From NCBI GenBank assembly GCA_036873135.1, contig JAPTYO010000013.1:21387901-21451900 (forward strand): 64,000 bases of DNA, read 5' to 3'. The notes below the pieces were generated by a model. The model searched no databases. It was not told where the DNA came from and was given only the letters and a program-made list of their open reading frames with translations. The position numbers and the translations under genes are program-made. The DNA is from Clarkia xantiana subsp. parviflora. Lineage: Eukaryota > Streptophyta > Magnoliopsida > Myrtales > Onagraceae. This document shows positions 33,426-46,024 of this stretch, in pieces; within the stretch, counting starts at the first letter, position 1, and each line of letters begins with the position of its first letter.

Positions 33426-34012
33426 TTTCAGGCCTCGCAAAATACCCCTAAACCCGTAAAAGAACTCTTCTGCGGACACCCAAGTCCAAAACGGTCCGGA
33501 ATACGCGCAGTACCCGGACCGGAGGACTTCCGGATTACCGACGTTCTCTGCGCGCTTATTCCGATTATTTTACGAAAGTGCGAGAAGTCAGTGTACGCAT
33601 AGTCCACCATGATGACAGTATACGTTTTCCTTCATACCGACATCGAGCCGTTCAAAACCGGCATGATCCTTAGGTTCCCTATAAATAGGGGCCTAGGTCT
33701 CCCATTTTATTCAACTCCCTCATTTTGGACATGGGACGCTCTGACTTCTCTCTAAAAGGCTTTCTCTCTCTAGAGATTTTGACTTGAGCGTTGGAGAGGG
33801 CCCAACCAGCATCCCCCCCTCTCCCACACTGGTTACTGCCCCTTGTGCAGGATTCGAAGTTCGAGAGATCAAGGTCGAAAAGTTGAAGATTAGTTCGAGG
33901 AACGTGTTTCCAGGATCGTGGCATTCGGACAGATACCCGTTCCCGTGCACACATCCAGAGCCCATTCGTGGAAAAGAAGCCCGAAGCTACCCAAGTGGAA
34001 GCAGACTTAACA
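33426..34012 (+). repeat. Tat3 left LTR (5' LTR-like, left end uncertain)
   Basis: The right end is clear: TTAACA directly before the PBS at 34013. Inside it are a TATA box CCTATAAATAGGGG (about 33680-33693) and the Tat block TTGAGCGTTGGAGAGGG (33784-33800) followed by a C-run and TTGTGCAGG. The left boundary with the Cop2 integrase lies somewhere around 33400-33430; I could not identify the starting TG or a TSD. It does not match the right-hand LTR of this composite (45293-46010). Confidence 0.6.
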
Positions 34013-34030
34013 TTTGGCGCTGTCTGTGGG
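34013..34030 (+). other. Tat3 primer binding site
   Basis: TTTGGCGCTGTCTGTGGG lies directly after the LTR end TTAACA. It is the same type of site as in Tat1 and Tat2, with two changes. It sets the plus orientation of this element. Confidence 0.75.
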
Positions 34031-34063
34031 ATTCGAACAAAAAGCTGTGTCGTACCGCAATCC

Positions 34064-37000
34064 ATGACAGGAAGACGACCAAAGAAGGCGGGTGCAAGCA
34101 AGGTGAAACCAACGAGAAGCCAACCAGGACCTTCTCATATTCCTGATGCAGAATCTACGGCTTCATCCAGGCCATCCACAAATGCCCCCCATGCACAATA
34201 TGGGCCGGAAGATCAAAACAATGCGCCTGCGCAAGAGCAAAGGACGAGGATGAATCAGGAATTCCCATCTGGGATGCCAGCAGAGGAAGCACAGTAACAA
34301 CCAAGGAATGCAACCAACATGCCTCCAGTCACACCGGCGATGATGGCTGCACTTGAAGAACTCCTTGCTCTTAGGGAGATTTTAAGGAGTCAAGGATATG
34401 CTGCACCTCCGCCACCACCCCGCATGCTAACGAACAAGCTGCACCAGCTAGGGAGGCGTCACATGATGCCAACCATCAAAAGCCGCAACAACCAGAGGGA
34501 GTAGGAAACTCTGAAGATACCTACCGACAGGCCAGGTAGGAGCCAGCACGTTCATACACCCCAAGTGTTGGCGTGAAGCAACAACAAGGAGTAAGATGGA
34601 AGCAACCTCCTGTGAGCAATTCACAACGCCTACACAAGGAAGATAGCTTCAAGACAGCAAGCCATGCTGACACATGCAACGATGGGTGGAGGAAGCCCGC
34701 ATACGACAATGACATCCCAATCACGGGACTTACAGCTAAGGCCTTAGAAGAAATGATTGAGAGAAAGATGAAGCAGTCAAAGATGAAGGGAATGCATGCC
34801 CTTGAAGGGAATGCATCACATCCATTCTCTGATGAACTAGTACACAGTCACGTTCTAGATGCCCTGTACAGAATCGGTGGAGAAAAATATAGAGGAAAAG
34901 GAGATCCAATCGAGCATGTGCAACAACATGAAGCTTCTCTGTTGGGACGAACTGACAACCCGCATCATGTTGCCATGACATTTGTTAATACTCTCGTTGG
35001 AACTGCCGCACATTGGTTCTTTTCGCTACCATGTGGAAGCGTTACGTCATGGGCATACCTAAAGGCAAAGTTCATTCAAAGATACATGGGAGAGCGGACA
35101 CTCCTTAAAGGGCCAAATGCGTTGAATGAGGTGACACAGCAAAACGACGAGTCGTTAGCAGATTATTACATCCGTTTCAACTAAAACATCTCAGACATTC
35201 AGGGAAACATCACCGAAGGAGAAATCGTGCGCGCCTTCATTGCAAATTTAGGCCGAAGAGGATATGCCCTGACTGAAAAGATGTCAAAGCGCCCAGCTGA
35301 GACACTTGAAGAATTGGCGGCAAGGGTAAAAGAATTCGTGGATCTGGACAGATTCAGAGAACAGCATAAGGTGAAAGTTAGTGCAGCTCGCGCTAAGGAG
35401 AAGCAAGCAAATCCCCAACAAACAAAGAAGGCAATTCCAGCCCCATAAGAGGCCATATCAGCCAGAATTCCAAAGACCAAAGAAGTGAATTCTGCAGAAT
35501 GCGTTCCTTTGAATGCACCACTTTCCGTAATCCTGAATTAGATGTAGGAAGATAACATGTGGAGGGAGCCAGCAAACTTCCGAAAAAGGCCACTGGGAAA
35601 GCAGGAAGATAAATGGTGTGAAAACCATGAAGTCTACGGCCATGAAACGAACAGCTGTGTCAGCTTACGATTTCGTATAAACAACTTCATCCTTAAAGGG
35701 GAGCTCCAGCAATATGTAGATCAAGGCGACAAGCGCCAAAAGAAAAACCATGCAGAGCCATTTGGAAAGGGGAACAAGGGAAAGGAGAAGATGAATGAGA
35801 ACCCACCACCGCCAAAGCGTGGTGTCTTCAACGTAATCCATGGTGGGCCAGCGGCTGGAGGTAGCATTTCTAATGCCTGAGATGTCTATGCCTCGCAGGT
35901 ACAAGTTCTGCCCAAGTACGGGAAGAGGCGACAACCAGAGAAGGAAGACATAGTCATCCCGTTCTCAAATGCCGACAAGAAACACATAGTGTATCCCCAC
36001 GATGATGCTTTGGTCATAACAATGGACATCAACGGATATGAAGTGCAAAGGATATTGGTAGACGGTGGGAGTGCTGCGGATTTAGTGCATATAGAAGTTC
36101 TCAAGAAGATGGGAAAAACGGAAGCCGATCTCTCGCCAAGCACATTTCCGCTGGTTAGCTTCGCAGGAGTTGCAACCTACCCATTGGGCATGACCACACT
36201 TCCAGTTATCCTTGGAAAAGGTTGGAAGACACTGCGTATAGACGTCACATTTGTAGTGGTAAATAACCCGGGGGCATATAACGGCATCCTAGGAAGAACA
36301 ACAATCAACCCACATGACATTGTGTCATCTACAGCTCATCAGAAAATGAAGTTCCTAACTCCTCATGGGATCGGAGAGGTGCTGGGTGATCAGACAGCTG
36401 CACGAAAGTGCTACGTCAATGCCCTGAGGAAAATGAAACAAGTATCAGTTGCCGTGATTGAAGTTGGTGCAAAAAGAAAGTTGTTCGCCTCAAACGATGA
36501 TGAGAAAGGGAAGAAGGAGAAGTTATCGCCAAGGTGTGAGCTGGACATGATACTTTGTTCGCCTAAGCGAAGTGTGCTTGATGTCAGACAAGGAGAAGAA
36601 GAATCCATCATGACTTACATCCGGAGGTTCGCTCTAAATGCAACTGCACTAAGAGCAATCAAGAAGGACGCCATCAACGCATTTTACTTGAACATGAACG
36701 CGCCAACATTTTTTCTATTCGGAAGGGTATTTGGATGGCGTACAACTAATTCGATGGCATGCCTAGAAGACAAGATGGAGACCGCGATCTCTTGTGAACA
36801 TGAATTGAGATGGGGCATACCTCTCAACGCAAGTATGGAAGCTCAAACTTCAAGGAAATCAAAAGGCTCAAGTGTGGAGTACGCTAACATTTTCACTCCC
36901 TTAAACACGGAGGTGGAAGAGATATACATCAAGCTTCTGGAAAACAAGCTTCCAAGACCACTTGAGCCGGAGACCGCTTCTTAGGCAGGGATATTGAAGA

Positions 37001-37145
37001 TTGGTGCCGATATCACCAAACTAGGGGGCACAATACCAATGGCTTTTTGACTCTGAGGATAAAGATCGAAGAATTCATTGCACATGGAGCTTTGGGAAGC
37101 TATGTTGCAAACAACAGTACCCGTCAGCCGCCAAGATATATTTGA
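34064..37145 (+). pseudogene. Tat3 gag-protease-gag2, copy 1
   Basis: Starts at ATG 34064 (MTGRRPKKAGASK), about 33 nt after the PBS. In broken frames it shows: N-terminal Pro-rich part, gag core (about 34740-35390, AAHWFFSLPCG, DESLADYYIRFN), a CHHC knuckle CENHEVYGHETNSC (about 35610-35655), protease with VDGGSAAD (about 36060), then, where Tat1 has RT, a second gag-like stretch (about 36570-36830, EESIMTYIRRFALNATAL) and a second knuckle, CRYHQTRGHNTNGF, whose last Cys is lost. Stops at 34295 and 35182 sit where relatives have CAA. One missing base near 36981 shifts the end. No RT, RNase H or integrase follows. Confidence 0.82.
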
Positions 37146-38298
37146 GGGAGATAGACTTTCCACTTCTAATCTATCTTTTTCAGTGCACCTTTAGGAATAT
37201 AAGTGCAGATCATGCTTTTGTATTAGAAGTATTTCGGAAGAAGCAGTCAATAGACGCTTTCCTGCAAAACTATTGTAAACACAACATGTATCTAATGATG
37301 GTCAATCTACTTTCGTAGGTACATCTCTACATTATGCATTCCACTATGGATTAAAATCAAGAAACAAAACAACATGCAATGCCTTGGAAGAAAACCAAAA
37401 CCTATTATAAAAAGTGACATGGTGCAATATCCTCCTCGTAAGGACAATACCCATGTTCACATCTATCAAAAGTAACATGTTGCGACATCCTTTTCAAGAG
37501 GGCAAACCTCATGTTTACTTCTAAAAAATGACATGTTGTGAAATCCTCCGGGCAAATCATCATGTTCATAGCCATTCCCTGAATAAAAAGAGGATGCGGC
37601 AAATACATTATGGGACTGATCACCCCACCGTGGCGGAAATCCTCTTAATAGACGACAACCCCACACACTAAAAGTACGCATACTCTCTTAAGGGTACATA
37701 CACCATGAAGACTTAGGCCTGAGAAAGGATAGCTTCATGTTATACGCTTTTTAAAGCAAACCTTGTACAAAACTCATCAAACTTACAAGTCGAGTCTTGT
37801 ATAACGTTATCTTGCTCTTTAGCATTTAACGTAAAAAACAGCAAAATAAGCAAGAAGTATCTTGCAACAACTTCGCCTTAGAGCGGAACTAAGAGACGGT
37901 ATAAACTTAAGTCTTGCTTTGTCAAGACGACACTACTACATGTCAAGTGCCAGTGCCGAGTGCCAAGTACATTACTACTTACAACGCTACAAGTACCTAG
38001 TGTACGCATCTTGCCATGCCTTGGAATCTAACCAAGAGGGGCGCTCATAACACTCAACAATGCGCGACATACAGTCGCAACTACGGACATCATGTTCATC
38101 ATCTAAGGATATCTATCCTATCTTCCAAGTCCAAAGCATACAGACAGCATAGATAACTCAAGGTATGAAATATTACTAACAAGTTATCACATGATTATTA
38201 TTATTGAAAAACAGGTCCAAAGGACGAAGTACCATACAAGCAAACGCACAAATAAAGGTTTAGACAAAAGCGTCAAACATATCATCATCTCCAAAGGA
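37146..38298. other. Tat3 spacer after gag copy 1
   Basis: The first 190 bp match the region after gag copy 2 (41471-41665), including CTACTTTCGTAGGTACATCT. After that there are imperfect repeats of AAAAGTGACATG..GTGCAATATCCTC at about 37410-37560 and A-rich DNA. No coding region is supported. In Tat1 the corresponding position holds RT, RNase H and integrase. Confidence 0.6.
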
Positions 38299-38768
38299 CT
38301 AAGACAGCATGTCCAGGAAATCAACACCAAGTTCAACATCAGCATTATCATATCCAAAGATCAAAGCAATAGAAGCCGCTTCAGCTGCCTTACGTTGCAA
38401 ATCCGCAACATGGTTAACAGCAAAAGAAGAATAAGGACCTAACTTGTCGAACGGAAATCCGGGGGCAAGTGCGTGTACTCTGCCAATATAATCTTTGGCA
38501 AACTCATCAACCAAAGGTGCAAGATCCGCTTTAGCAGTAGCAAGGACGGCTACAGAATAGGCAGGGGTACTAGGATATTCAGCAAGTCCCTTCTCAACAC
38601 CCGCTCTATGTGCCTCATCACGAACAGAAGCAAGCGCGACATCATGAACACTGTTGTTCTCCGCAATTTGCTGCTTGATAGCAGCGATCTCGGCCTCAAG
38701 TTGTTCAACATGGACGCGACGAGTAGCAATGCGCGTATCAATATCAACAACCTTGGAGTTGAAGGATA
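38299..38768 (-). pseudogene. Tat3 aORF C-terminal exon fragment
   Basis: Minus-strand frame ending FLDMLS. It has a coiled-coil part (VEQLEAEIAAIKQQIAEN), then a segment resembling the Tat4 aORF C-terminus: YIGRVHALAPGFPFDKLG here versus VDHIFRIDPQFPVGDLG there, followed by GPYSS versus GPYAT. At 38768 it joins abruptly to gag sequence (copy 2). The N-terminal half of an aORF is found at 41755-43931 instead. Confidence 0.7.
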
Positions 38769-41470
38769 TTCTGAAGGTACCTACCAGTACTGGCAGGCAA
38801 GGCAGGAAGCAACACATTCATACACTCCAAGTGTTGGTGTGAACCAGCAACAGCAAGGAGTAAGATGGAAGCAACCCTGTGAACAACTCACAACGTCCAC
38901 AAAAGGAAGGCAACTTCAAGTCAGCAAGCCATGCCGACATTCTTAAGGAAGGCAATTTCAAGGAAGCAAGCCGTGCTCATACATACAATGGAGGGTGGAG
39001 GAAGCCCGCATGCAACAATGACATCCCAGTTACGGGACATACGACTAAGGCCTTGGAAGAAATGATCGAGAAGAAGATGAAGTAGTCAAAATGAAGGGAA
39101 TGCATGCCCTTGAAGAGAACGCGTCGCATCCGTTCTCCGAAGAGCTAGTGTATAGCCGCGTCCCAGACGCTCTCTACCGAGTTGGAGGAGAGAAATACAG
39201 AGGAAAAGGAGATCCGATCGAGCATGTTCAATAACATGAAGCCTCCTTGCTGGGACGAACTGACAATCCGCATCATGTCGCCATATCATTCCCCAACACC
39301 CTTGTGGGAACTGCTGCACATTGGATCTTTTCACTGCCATACGGAAGTGTTACATCGTGGGCATACTTGAAGACGAAGTTTATTCAAAGATATATGGAAG
39401 AACGCACACTCCAAAAAGGACCAAACGCATTGAACGAGGTAGTACAACAAAATGATGAGTCGTTAGCGGATTACTACATCCGTTTCAACCAAAATGTCGC
39501 AGACATTCAGGGCAACCTCACTGAAGGAGAGATCGTGCGTGCTTTCATTGGGAACTTAGGCCAAAGAGGGTTTTCCCTAGTGGAGAAGATGTCGAGGCGC
39601 CCCGCGGAGACACTTGAAGAATTGGCAGCAAGAGTCAAAGAGTTAGTGGATCTAGAAAGATTCAGGGATCAGCAAAAAGCAAAAATCAGTGCAGCTCGTG
39701 CTAAAGAGAAGCGGGCGAGACCTCAGCAAGGTTCACAACAACCAAGGCAATTCCTGCCGCAAAAAAGGCCGTTCCAGCCGGAATTCCAAAGACCGAAGGA
39801 AGTGAACTTGGTAGACTGCGTTCCCTTGAATACACCACTCTTCGTGATCCTGAAAAAGATGAAGGAAGACAACATGTGGAGGGAGCCGACAAACTTCCGA
39901 AAAGGTCCACTTGGAAAGGAAAAAGACAAATGGTGTGAAAACCATGAAGTCTATGGCCACGAAACGGACAGCTGTGTCAGCCTAAGATTTCGTGTAAACA
40001 ACTTCATTCTCAAAGGAGAACTCAAGCAATATGTTGATCAAGGCGACAAGCGCCAAAAGAAGAACCATGCCGAGTCATCTGGAAAGATGAACAAGGGAAA
40101 GGAGAAAATGGACGTCAATCCTCCACCTTCGAAGCGTGGCGTCATCAATGTGATTCATGGGGGGCAAGCTGCAAGAGGAAGCATTTCTAATGCTCGTGAT
40201 GTCTATGCTGCACAACTACAAATTTTGCCCAAGTATGGAAAAAGACACCAACTAGAGAAGGAAGACGTGATCATCCCATTCTCAAATGCTGACAAGAAGC
40301 ACATAGTCTACCCCCACGATGATGCTCTGATCATTACGATGGATGTCAACGGATATGATGTGCGAAGGATATTGGTGGATGGTGGAAGCGCCGCGGATTT
40401 ACTGCACGTTAGAAGTTCTCAAGAAATTGGGAAAAACGGAAGCCGATCTTTCTCCAAGTACATTCCCGCTAGTCAGCTTCGCAGGAGCTGCAACTTACCC
40501 GTTGGGTATGATCACACTGCCAGTCATCCTGGGAGAAGGTTGGAAGGCACTTCGTATCAATGTCACATTTGTAGTGGTGAGCACCCTAGGAGCATACAAC
40601 GGCATCCTAGGAAGAACGACAATCAACCCGCACGACATCGTGCCATCCACTGCTCATCAAAAGATGAAGTTCCTAACTCCTCATGGGATTGGCGAGGTGC
40701 TAGGCGACCAAACAGCCGCACGGAAGTGCTACGTCAATGCTCTAAGGAAGATGAAGCAAGTGTCCATTTCCATGATAGAGGTCGGCGTAAAAAGAAAGCT
40801 GTTCACTTCAAGTGATGATGATGAAGGAAAAAAGGAGTTAACACCAAAAGCTGGACTCGATGGGATGCTCTTCCCAACAAGACAAAGTGTCCTAGATGTC
40901 AGACAAGGACAAGAAGAGTCCATCACAGCTTACTTCAAGAGGTTCGCCCAAAATGCAGCTGCACTAAGGGCAACCAAAAAAGATGCCATCACCGCGTTTT
41001 ACTTGAACATGAACGCGCCAACGTTTTTGCTGTTCGGAAGAATATATGGATGGCGTACAACCAAGACGATGGCATGCCTGAAGGATAAGTTGGAAACTGC
41101 AATCTCTTGTGAACGCGAGCTGGGATGGGGTACACCTCTCAGCTCGAATCAGGAAGCTCAGACTTCAAGAGAACCAGGAAGCTCAAGCGTCGAATACCCT
41201 GACATCTTCACCCCCTTAAACACGGAGGTGGAAGAGATATACATTAAGCTCCTGGAAAACAAGCTTCCGAGTCCACTCGAGCCGATGACTGCCTTCCTAG
41301 GTAGAAACGTCGAAGACTGGTACCGATACCACCAAACATGGGGGCACCATACTAACAGCTGCTTAACTTTGAGAATGGAGATCGAGGAGTTCATTGCACA
41401 TGGAGCCTTGGGAAGCTATGTTGCAAGTGACGATGCCCGTCTGCCACCGAGACATCTCAAAGGGAGATAG
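38769..41470 (+). pseudogene. Tat3 gag-protease-gag2, copy 2
   Basis: Matches copy 1 from about 34507 onward but lacks the gag N-terminus. Stops occur before 39247; after that it is nearly open. In order: gag core (39250-39700), knuckle CENHEVYGHETDSC (about 39936-39977), protease VDGGSAAD (about 40374), GRTTINP and KCYVNAL (about 40610-40740), a second gag-like domain (about 40890-41150, EESITAYFKRFAQNAAAL), and a second knuckle (about 41317-41360, YRYHQTWGHHTNSC, first Cys replaced by Tyr). One extra base near 40409 shifts the frame just after the protease motif. Ends at TAG 41468-41470 with no RT. Confidence 0.85.
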
Positions 41471-41754
41471 ATTATCCACTTTTTATCTGTCTTTACATCT
41501 TTGTCAACATGTCTATTCTAGCTGAAAACTTAAGTGTTGTTTATGCTTCTGTACTTAGAAATATTTCAGAAAGAGCGATCAGTAGACGCCTTCCTGCAAG
41601 TGATTGTACGCATAAGAAAATTCTAATGAAGATTAATCTACTTTCGTAGGTACATCTCTATAATACACATTTTACTTCGGAATAACACCAAGTAACAAAC
41701 AACAAGCATATTACTCATATCAACAACTCAAGTCATTATCCTATGCAACTTATA
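41471..41754. other. Tat3 spacer after gag copy 2
   Basis: Untranslated DNA between gag copy 2 and the aORF end. Its first 190 bp match 37146-37330. No gene seen. Confidence 0.6.
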
Positions 41755-43931
41755 TTATGCGGCATCAAGAAGATTAATTCCCAAGCTCCTTTTGAAGAAC
41801 AGATATGCGGCTGGCAAGGGTAACTCGGACACCTTGAGCTCCTCGATCTCATCATGAAAACACTCTTCGGTGTTCTTTAGAGTAGACTCAACGGTTCCCA
41901 ACCTCTTCCGAAGCGCATCCCTATCCCAGGTCACGTTCACCAAATGAGAGCCAATGTTAACGATGTAGGATATCCCCTACCAAAAATAAAGCAGAAACAG
42001 AATAAAAAAACTCATAAAACAAAGCAAGAATCAATATAAATACTCACGGGAGCAAACTGGGACAAGGCACCCTTCACAAAGTGATGAGCCTCCCAAAGAT
42101 CCGATGGCGGAAGAGATCGATCTGTCGGGGGGATAATAGCATTCATCATAGGTATGACCACCTCTGGAATAGAAAGAGAGGAAGACAGGTCATAGGCTTG
42201 ACGGTCAGCAGTTTGAAAAGGCATCCAGGCATTGCCCCTAACATCACTAACAACAGGGCGAACGAGATCCTCGGGGCAGATCAAATGTAGATTAATCATG
42301 CCTAGAAGAACCAAAGTAAGATATAACAATACAACATTAATACATAAATACAAGAGGAAACAACTATCATATCCTGGCCTCCGCACGGGAGATCCATCCT
42401 GGGAGGATGCAAGTCTCGGTGGGGAGACGGGGGAAGGAGACAAAGCCCCGTCGGCATCATAAAAAATCCCCCTGTCCTCCGGAGCAATAGGAGAACCATT
42501 CTCAACAGCAGCCTCTCTCTCTTTATGGCAAGAAGATGACTTGGAAGGAGAGGTGAAAGAGGCTACCTTCCGGGCCTTAGAGGCAGAGACTTCCACCTCC
42601 ACGCTTGACCTCTTCGATTCAATCTTAGCTAGGATCTTGGCGGCATAGATAGTGAAAGACTTCCCTGAAACAACAAAGAAATATATATGAGCATAAAAAA
42701 AGATAAGTGTGCATAAAAGCAAAAGATAGCACGCGGTACTATACCAGAGGAAGGTCCCACAACCATAGAAGTCTCGGAGACAGAAACCGAGGGTTACGTC
42801 ACTTGCAAAGGGGGAGAAGGGACGTCCGAAAATTCCTTCTCCGCGGGAGCATCCTCATCAGCATCATCATCCTCCTGAAATCAGGAAGGCTGATATTGAA
42901 ACCAACCTACAAGGCAGAGCAGTAAAATTACAAGTATTAAAAACTCAAAGACTTGCGTACCAATGGCGAGGTAGGAGACGCCGAAAGGATCCCCGTGGCA
43001 CATATCTCCTCCTCTATGATGTGATGCACTGACTCGAAGGAAGCCGTGGTATTCCCAATATATATCAGCTTCAAGGCTTGCCTCTCATACACTGAAAGTT
43101 TGGAAAACGTAGGACGTTCGTCTGTCTCTAGGGGGAGTTCAAGGAACAAGAAACACCCTGATCCTCAATAAAGAAGTAGTGTTTCTCCCAATGGCCACTA
43201 CCATATTCGAAAGGAAAGACGAAGTGACCCTTGTTGTTCCACCCAGCGTCACCCAGTCCCGAAAACCCCTTCTGAGTCAGCAAGGGATAACGGACCACCA
43301 AGGAGTGGAACCCAGATTCTCCACCATGCTGGATGCGATAGAAGCACCGGAAGAGGCGGAGAGAATAAGCCCAGAGTTGGTGGTGACACAACACCCTAAA
43401 TCCAGTCCAAGCACGGATAGCAGAGGGGGCAAGGCGGATGGGAGAAATCCGGTAATACTCACAAAGCTCTCGAAGCTCTGCACATTAGGGGATGCGCAGC
43501 CCCGCTTTGATCTGATGGACGTACACCACCCACATTCCATCCGGAGGTGGAGTAACGAGACTACCAGTGTAGTAGTGGGGTAAGGAAAAAGGGAAGGTAG
43601 GCTTGTCCAGACTACCGAACCCCGCCATCCTAGCATGGAGGCTAAAACCATTCTTCTTCAACAAGTTTTCACACTAAACCTCAAACAGAAATACGGGGTC
43701 ACGAAGGAAAGCAAGTTAATCCTCAAGGATTGGCTCCATCTTAGTATCTGACTCCGACTCAGAGTCAGGCACCAAGGGAACATAATCCGGACTCAAATCC
43801 GGGTGCGGGAATCGCTTTCCCAAGAAAAACTCCTCATGAGCATAGCGAATTAAAGGAGCTCTAGGAGAGAAGCCCCCCCGGGGAGCTTTAGAAGGAGAAG
43901 GCTTACTCATAACGAAGAAGGAAGGATGCAA
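41755..43931 (-). pseudogene. Tat3 aORF (N-terminal and middle exons, decayed)
   Basis: Minus-strand relative of the Tat1 and Tat4 aORF. The start is probably MSKPSPSKAPRGG at about 43910. The core domain is at about 43460-43200 (LAPSAIRAWTGFRVLCHH, YSLRLFRCFYRIQH, HWEKHYFFIEDQG). A following exon contains SVYERQALKLIY (about 43080). A basic/Ser-rich part lies near 42640-42530 and a short coiled-coil exon at 41943-41755. GT..AG introns match Tat4 in position (for example APVS|GTGAGT near 42049). A TAA at about 43485 interrupts the core and a frameshift lies near 43140, so it is a pseudogene. Confidence 0.75.
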
Positions 43932-45276
43932 AGCTTTTAGCCCTTGGACGGTCAGGAAACTTCAAGACAACACCTGACAATGGAAAGACATAACAACAAC
44001 ATGTCAGGCACCATCAACCTCGCCACAAGGCACTATACCAATCCATCAAAACCAACCTACCCAGGGTGCATCCCAAAGTGCACAAAGATCAAATGCTTAC
44101 TACGGGGGCAGAGACACGTGCATGGATGATACTACTTGCTAAAGGGGGGATTATGATGGATAACCAAATATTACAAACACCCCTTATGGGGAGACAAGCA
44201 AAACTACCCCAACACTACCTAAGGTAGCTAAAGGGAAATCAAACACCTACAACAAGCTATGTATCAATCATGCAAGCACAACGTGGCCTAGATAAGGAAA
44301 CTATCAATCCCAAAGGGAACAATACTTATATCAAAGACGGGCAACCGAATACTCACCTCAAAAGTACTCCAAGCTCAACAACAAGAGACAATCCTCCACT
44401 CCCAATCAACAATGCACAATGAGGCAACTCAAGTATCTATGGCAAAGTCCTAGCTTTTATAGCAATCAATGGAGAATACACAAGAAAAAGGGCCAAAAGA
44501 TCGAACCTTTGAAGAAATGAAACCAAACCGGCCAAAAAATCGGTCAGGAGCCGAACCAGTCGTTGGAAACCACCGCCCGCTGCCACCGGAAGAGGCCCCA
44601 GCCGCCGTCGACGCCACCCCCAGCCCCTCCTGGAGTGGATGCCCGCAGCCTCGCCTAGAATCGACACCGTGCCCAATCCCGCCACCCGTGCTGTATCTGC
44701 TCCGTCCGCCGCGTCCGAAGCCCGTCGACCCGCCGGCGTGCCTCGCCGGTGTGAACCAAACCACCCAAGCAAACCAAACCTAACCCCAAATCAAACCTAA
44801 GAGAGCTCCGTGTGAAATGTGGTGACTTAATTGGGTTGATAAGGTGACAAAATTGAAAATGGAGGTGGAGGAGAAAACCTAGGTTGGAAGGAGGAGTGCT
44901 CTAGAAATGATGAAGGTGCAGACAAATAATGAAAGGGGAGCCTATAGAACACCTTATAAAGGATATGCTAGGGTTTTTCTCTAAAATTCTCCAATAAAGA
45001 GGAGACACTAATAAAAGGACACAGCCCGAAGGCTAAGTAAAACGAGACCAAGGCTCGTAATTCTTACCTCATATAATATCTACATATAACGTAAATCTGC
45101 TTAAGCTAATAAAATCATTTTTCGTGTATGTATCAAGCGTCTCTTAACAAGGGGAGAGGAAAATCACGACGCGTCTCGAGTACTCGATAAAGGTCGGGAT
45201 CGTCACAAAGGTACGCCTTACGACTCGCTTGGGCGATACTCCAGAAAATAGAGTCAATGAAAGGTTGAACCATTTC
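43932..45276. other. Tat3 aORF upstream region
   Basis: No gene on the plus strand. A GC-rich, CCG-rich stretch at 44560-44730 resembles one at 48100-48400 in Tat4, so it is probably aORF leader or intron. A minus-strand TATA-like TTTATAAGG at about 44955, with AAACCCTAG next to it, is a possible aORF promoter. The rest runs to the purine tract at 45277. Confidence 0.5.
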
Positions 45277-45292
45277 TTGATTCGGGGGAAAA
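45277..45292 (+). other. Tat3 polypurine tract
   Basis: TTGATTCGGGGGAAAA directly precedes the LTR start TGTTGGATATACG. It parallels the Tat2 and Tat4 tract TTGACTCGGGGGCATG, and confirms plus orientation. Confidence 0.75.
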
Positions 45293-46010
45293 TGTTGGAT
45301 ATACGCCCAAGCTATTACAAATTGGACCCGGTAATTCGGCCACAATCGATTATAATTTGAAACATGGAAAACGGACACCCGAGGCTCAACACGTGGGCCC
45401 AAAAATACTCCGAGTGGCGAAACCCACTCGAAAGGCACCGAGGGAAATAGCCCCTCGGGGATAACCCGAGCGGGGCCTTGGGGATACCCATCCGGTATCC
45501 CTTTCCGTCCGGACGAGTTCCCTCGTTCGGACCGTTACCCCCGAATGACATATCGCCCGGGGTTCGCCCTCGTAGGCCATTTCACAACACTTAACCATAT
45601 TAATCTTATCTACGGTTGAACCGAGGTCAAATGTACCATATTTACGGTCAAGGCAAATTTATATTACAAAACTGCCACAACCGGACCAGGAAAGCACTGG
45701 AACCGGGGCGGTCCAATAGGAACTCTATAAATAGAGACCTCCTCTCCTCATTTGAAGGTAATCTATCACTCTCTCTCTCTCTTTAAGCCTGTATTAACTC
45801 TCTAAAGCTTATTCTCACTTAAGCATCGGAGTGAGCTTACCGGGAACCCCCCCCCCCCCCCCACCCCAGGAGCCCATTTGCAGGTATCCAAGGAGAAGAA
45901 GCGGGAATACGATAAGAAGAAGCCCTCGAAGCAAAAATACGAGAAGAAGAAGCCCAAGAAGAATGAGAGATCGAAAGGAGAAGCCCACGAAGGAAACTCG
46001 TGTGCAAACA
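45293..46010 (+). repeat. Tat3 right LTR (3' LTR)
   Basis: About 718 bp from TGTTGGATATACGCCCAA to GTGCAAACA. The start resembles the minus-strand start of the Tat2 LTR (TGATGGATATACGCCCAA). It has a TATA box CTATAAATAGAG (about 45725-45736), the Tat block CTTAAGCATCGGAGTG (45818-45833), a run of C (about 45847-45862) and TTTGCAGG. It abuts the Cop2 PBS at 46011. It is clearly different from the left LTR at 33426-34012. Confidence 0.7.
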
Positions 46011-46024
46011 GGCTCTGATACCAC
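46011..46024 (-). other. Cop2 primer binding site
   Basis: Minus strand GTGGTATCAGAGCC, the classic copia site complementary to the 3' end of initiator tRNA-Met, directly inside the LTR at 46025. Only these bases of the Cop2 interior remain on this side. Confidence 0.85.

Noticed and set aside
44437..44772. Overlapping frames on both strands in a CCG-rich stretch
   Set aside because: GC-rich DNA lacks stops in many frames. No domain, and it lies in the aORF leader region.
46011..46024. tRNA-like piece GGCTCTGATACCAC
   Set aside because: It is the Cop2 primer binding site, complementary to initiator tRNA-Met, not a tRNA gene.
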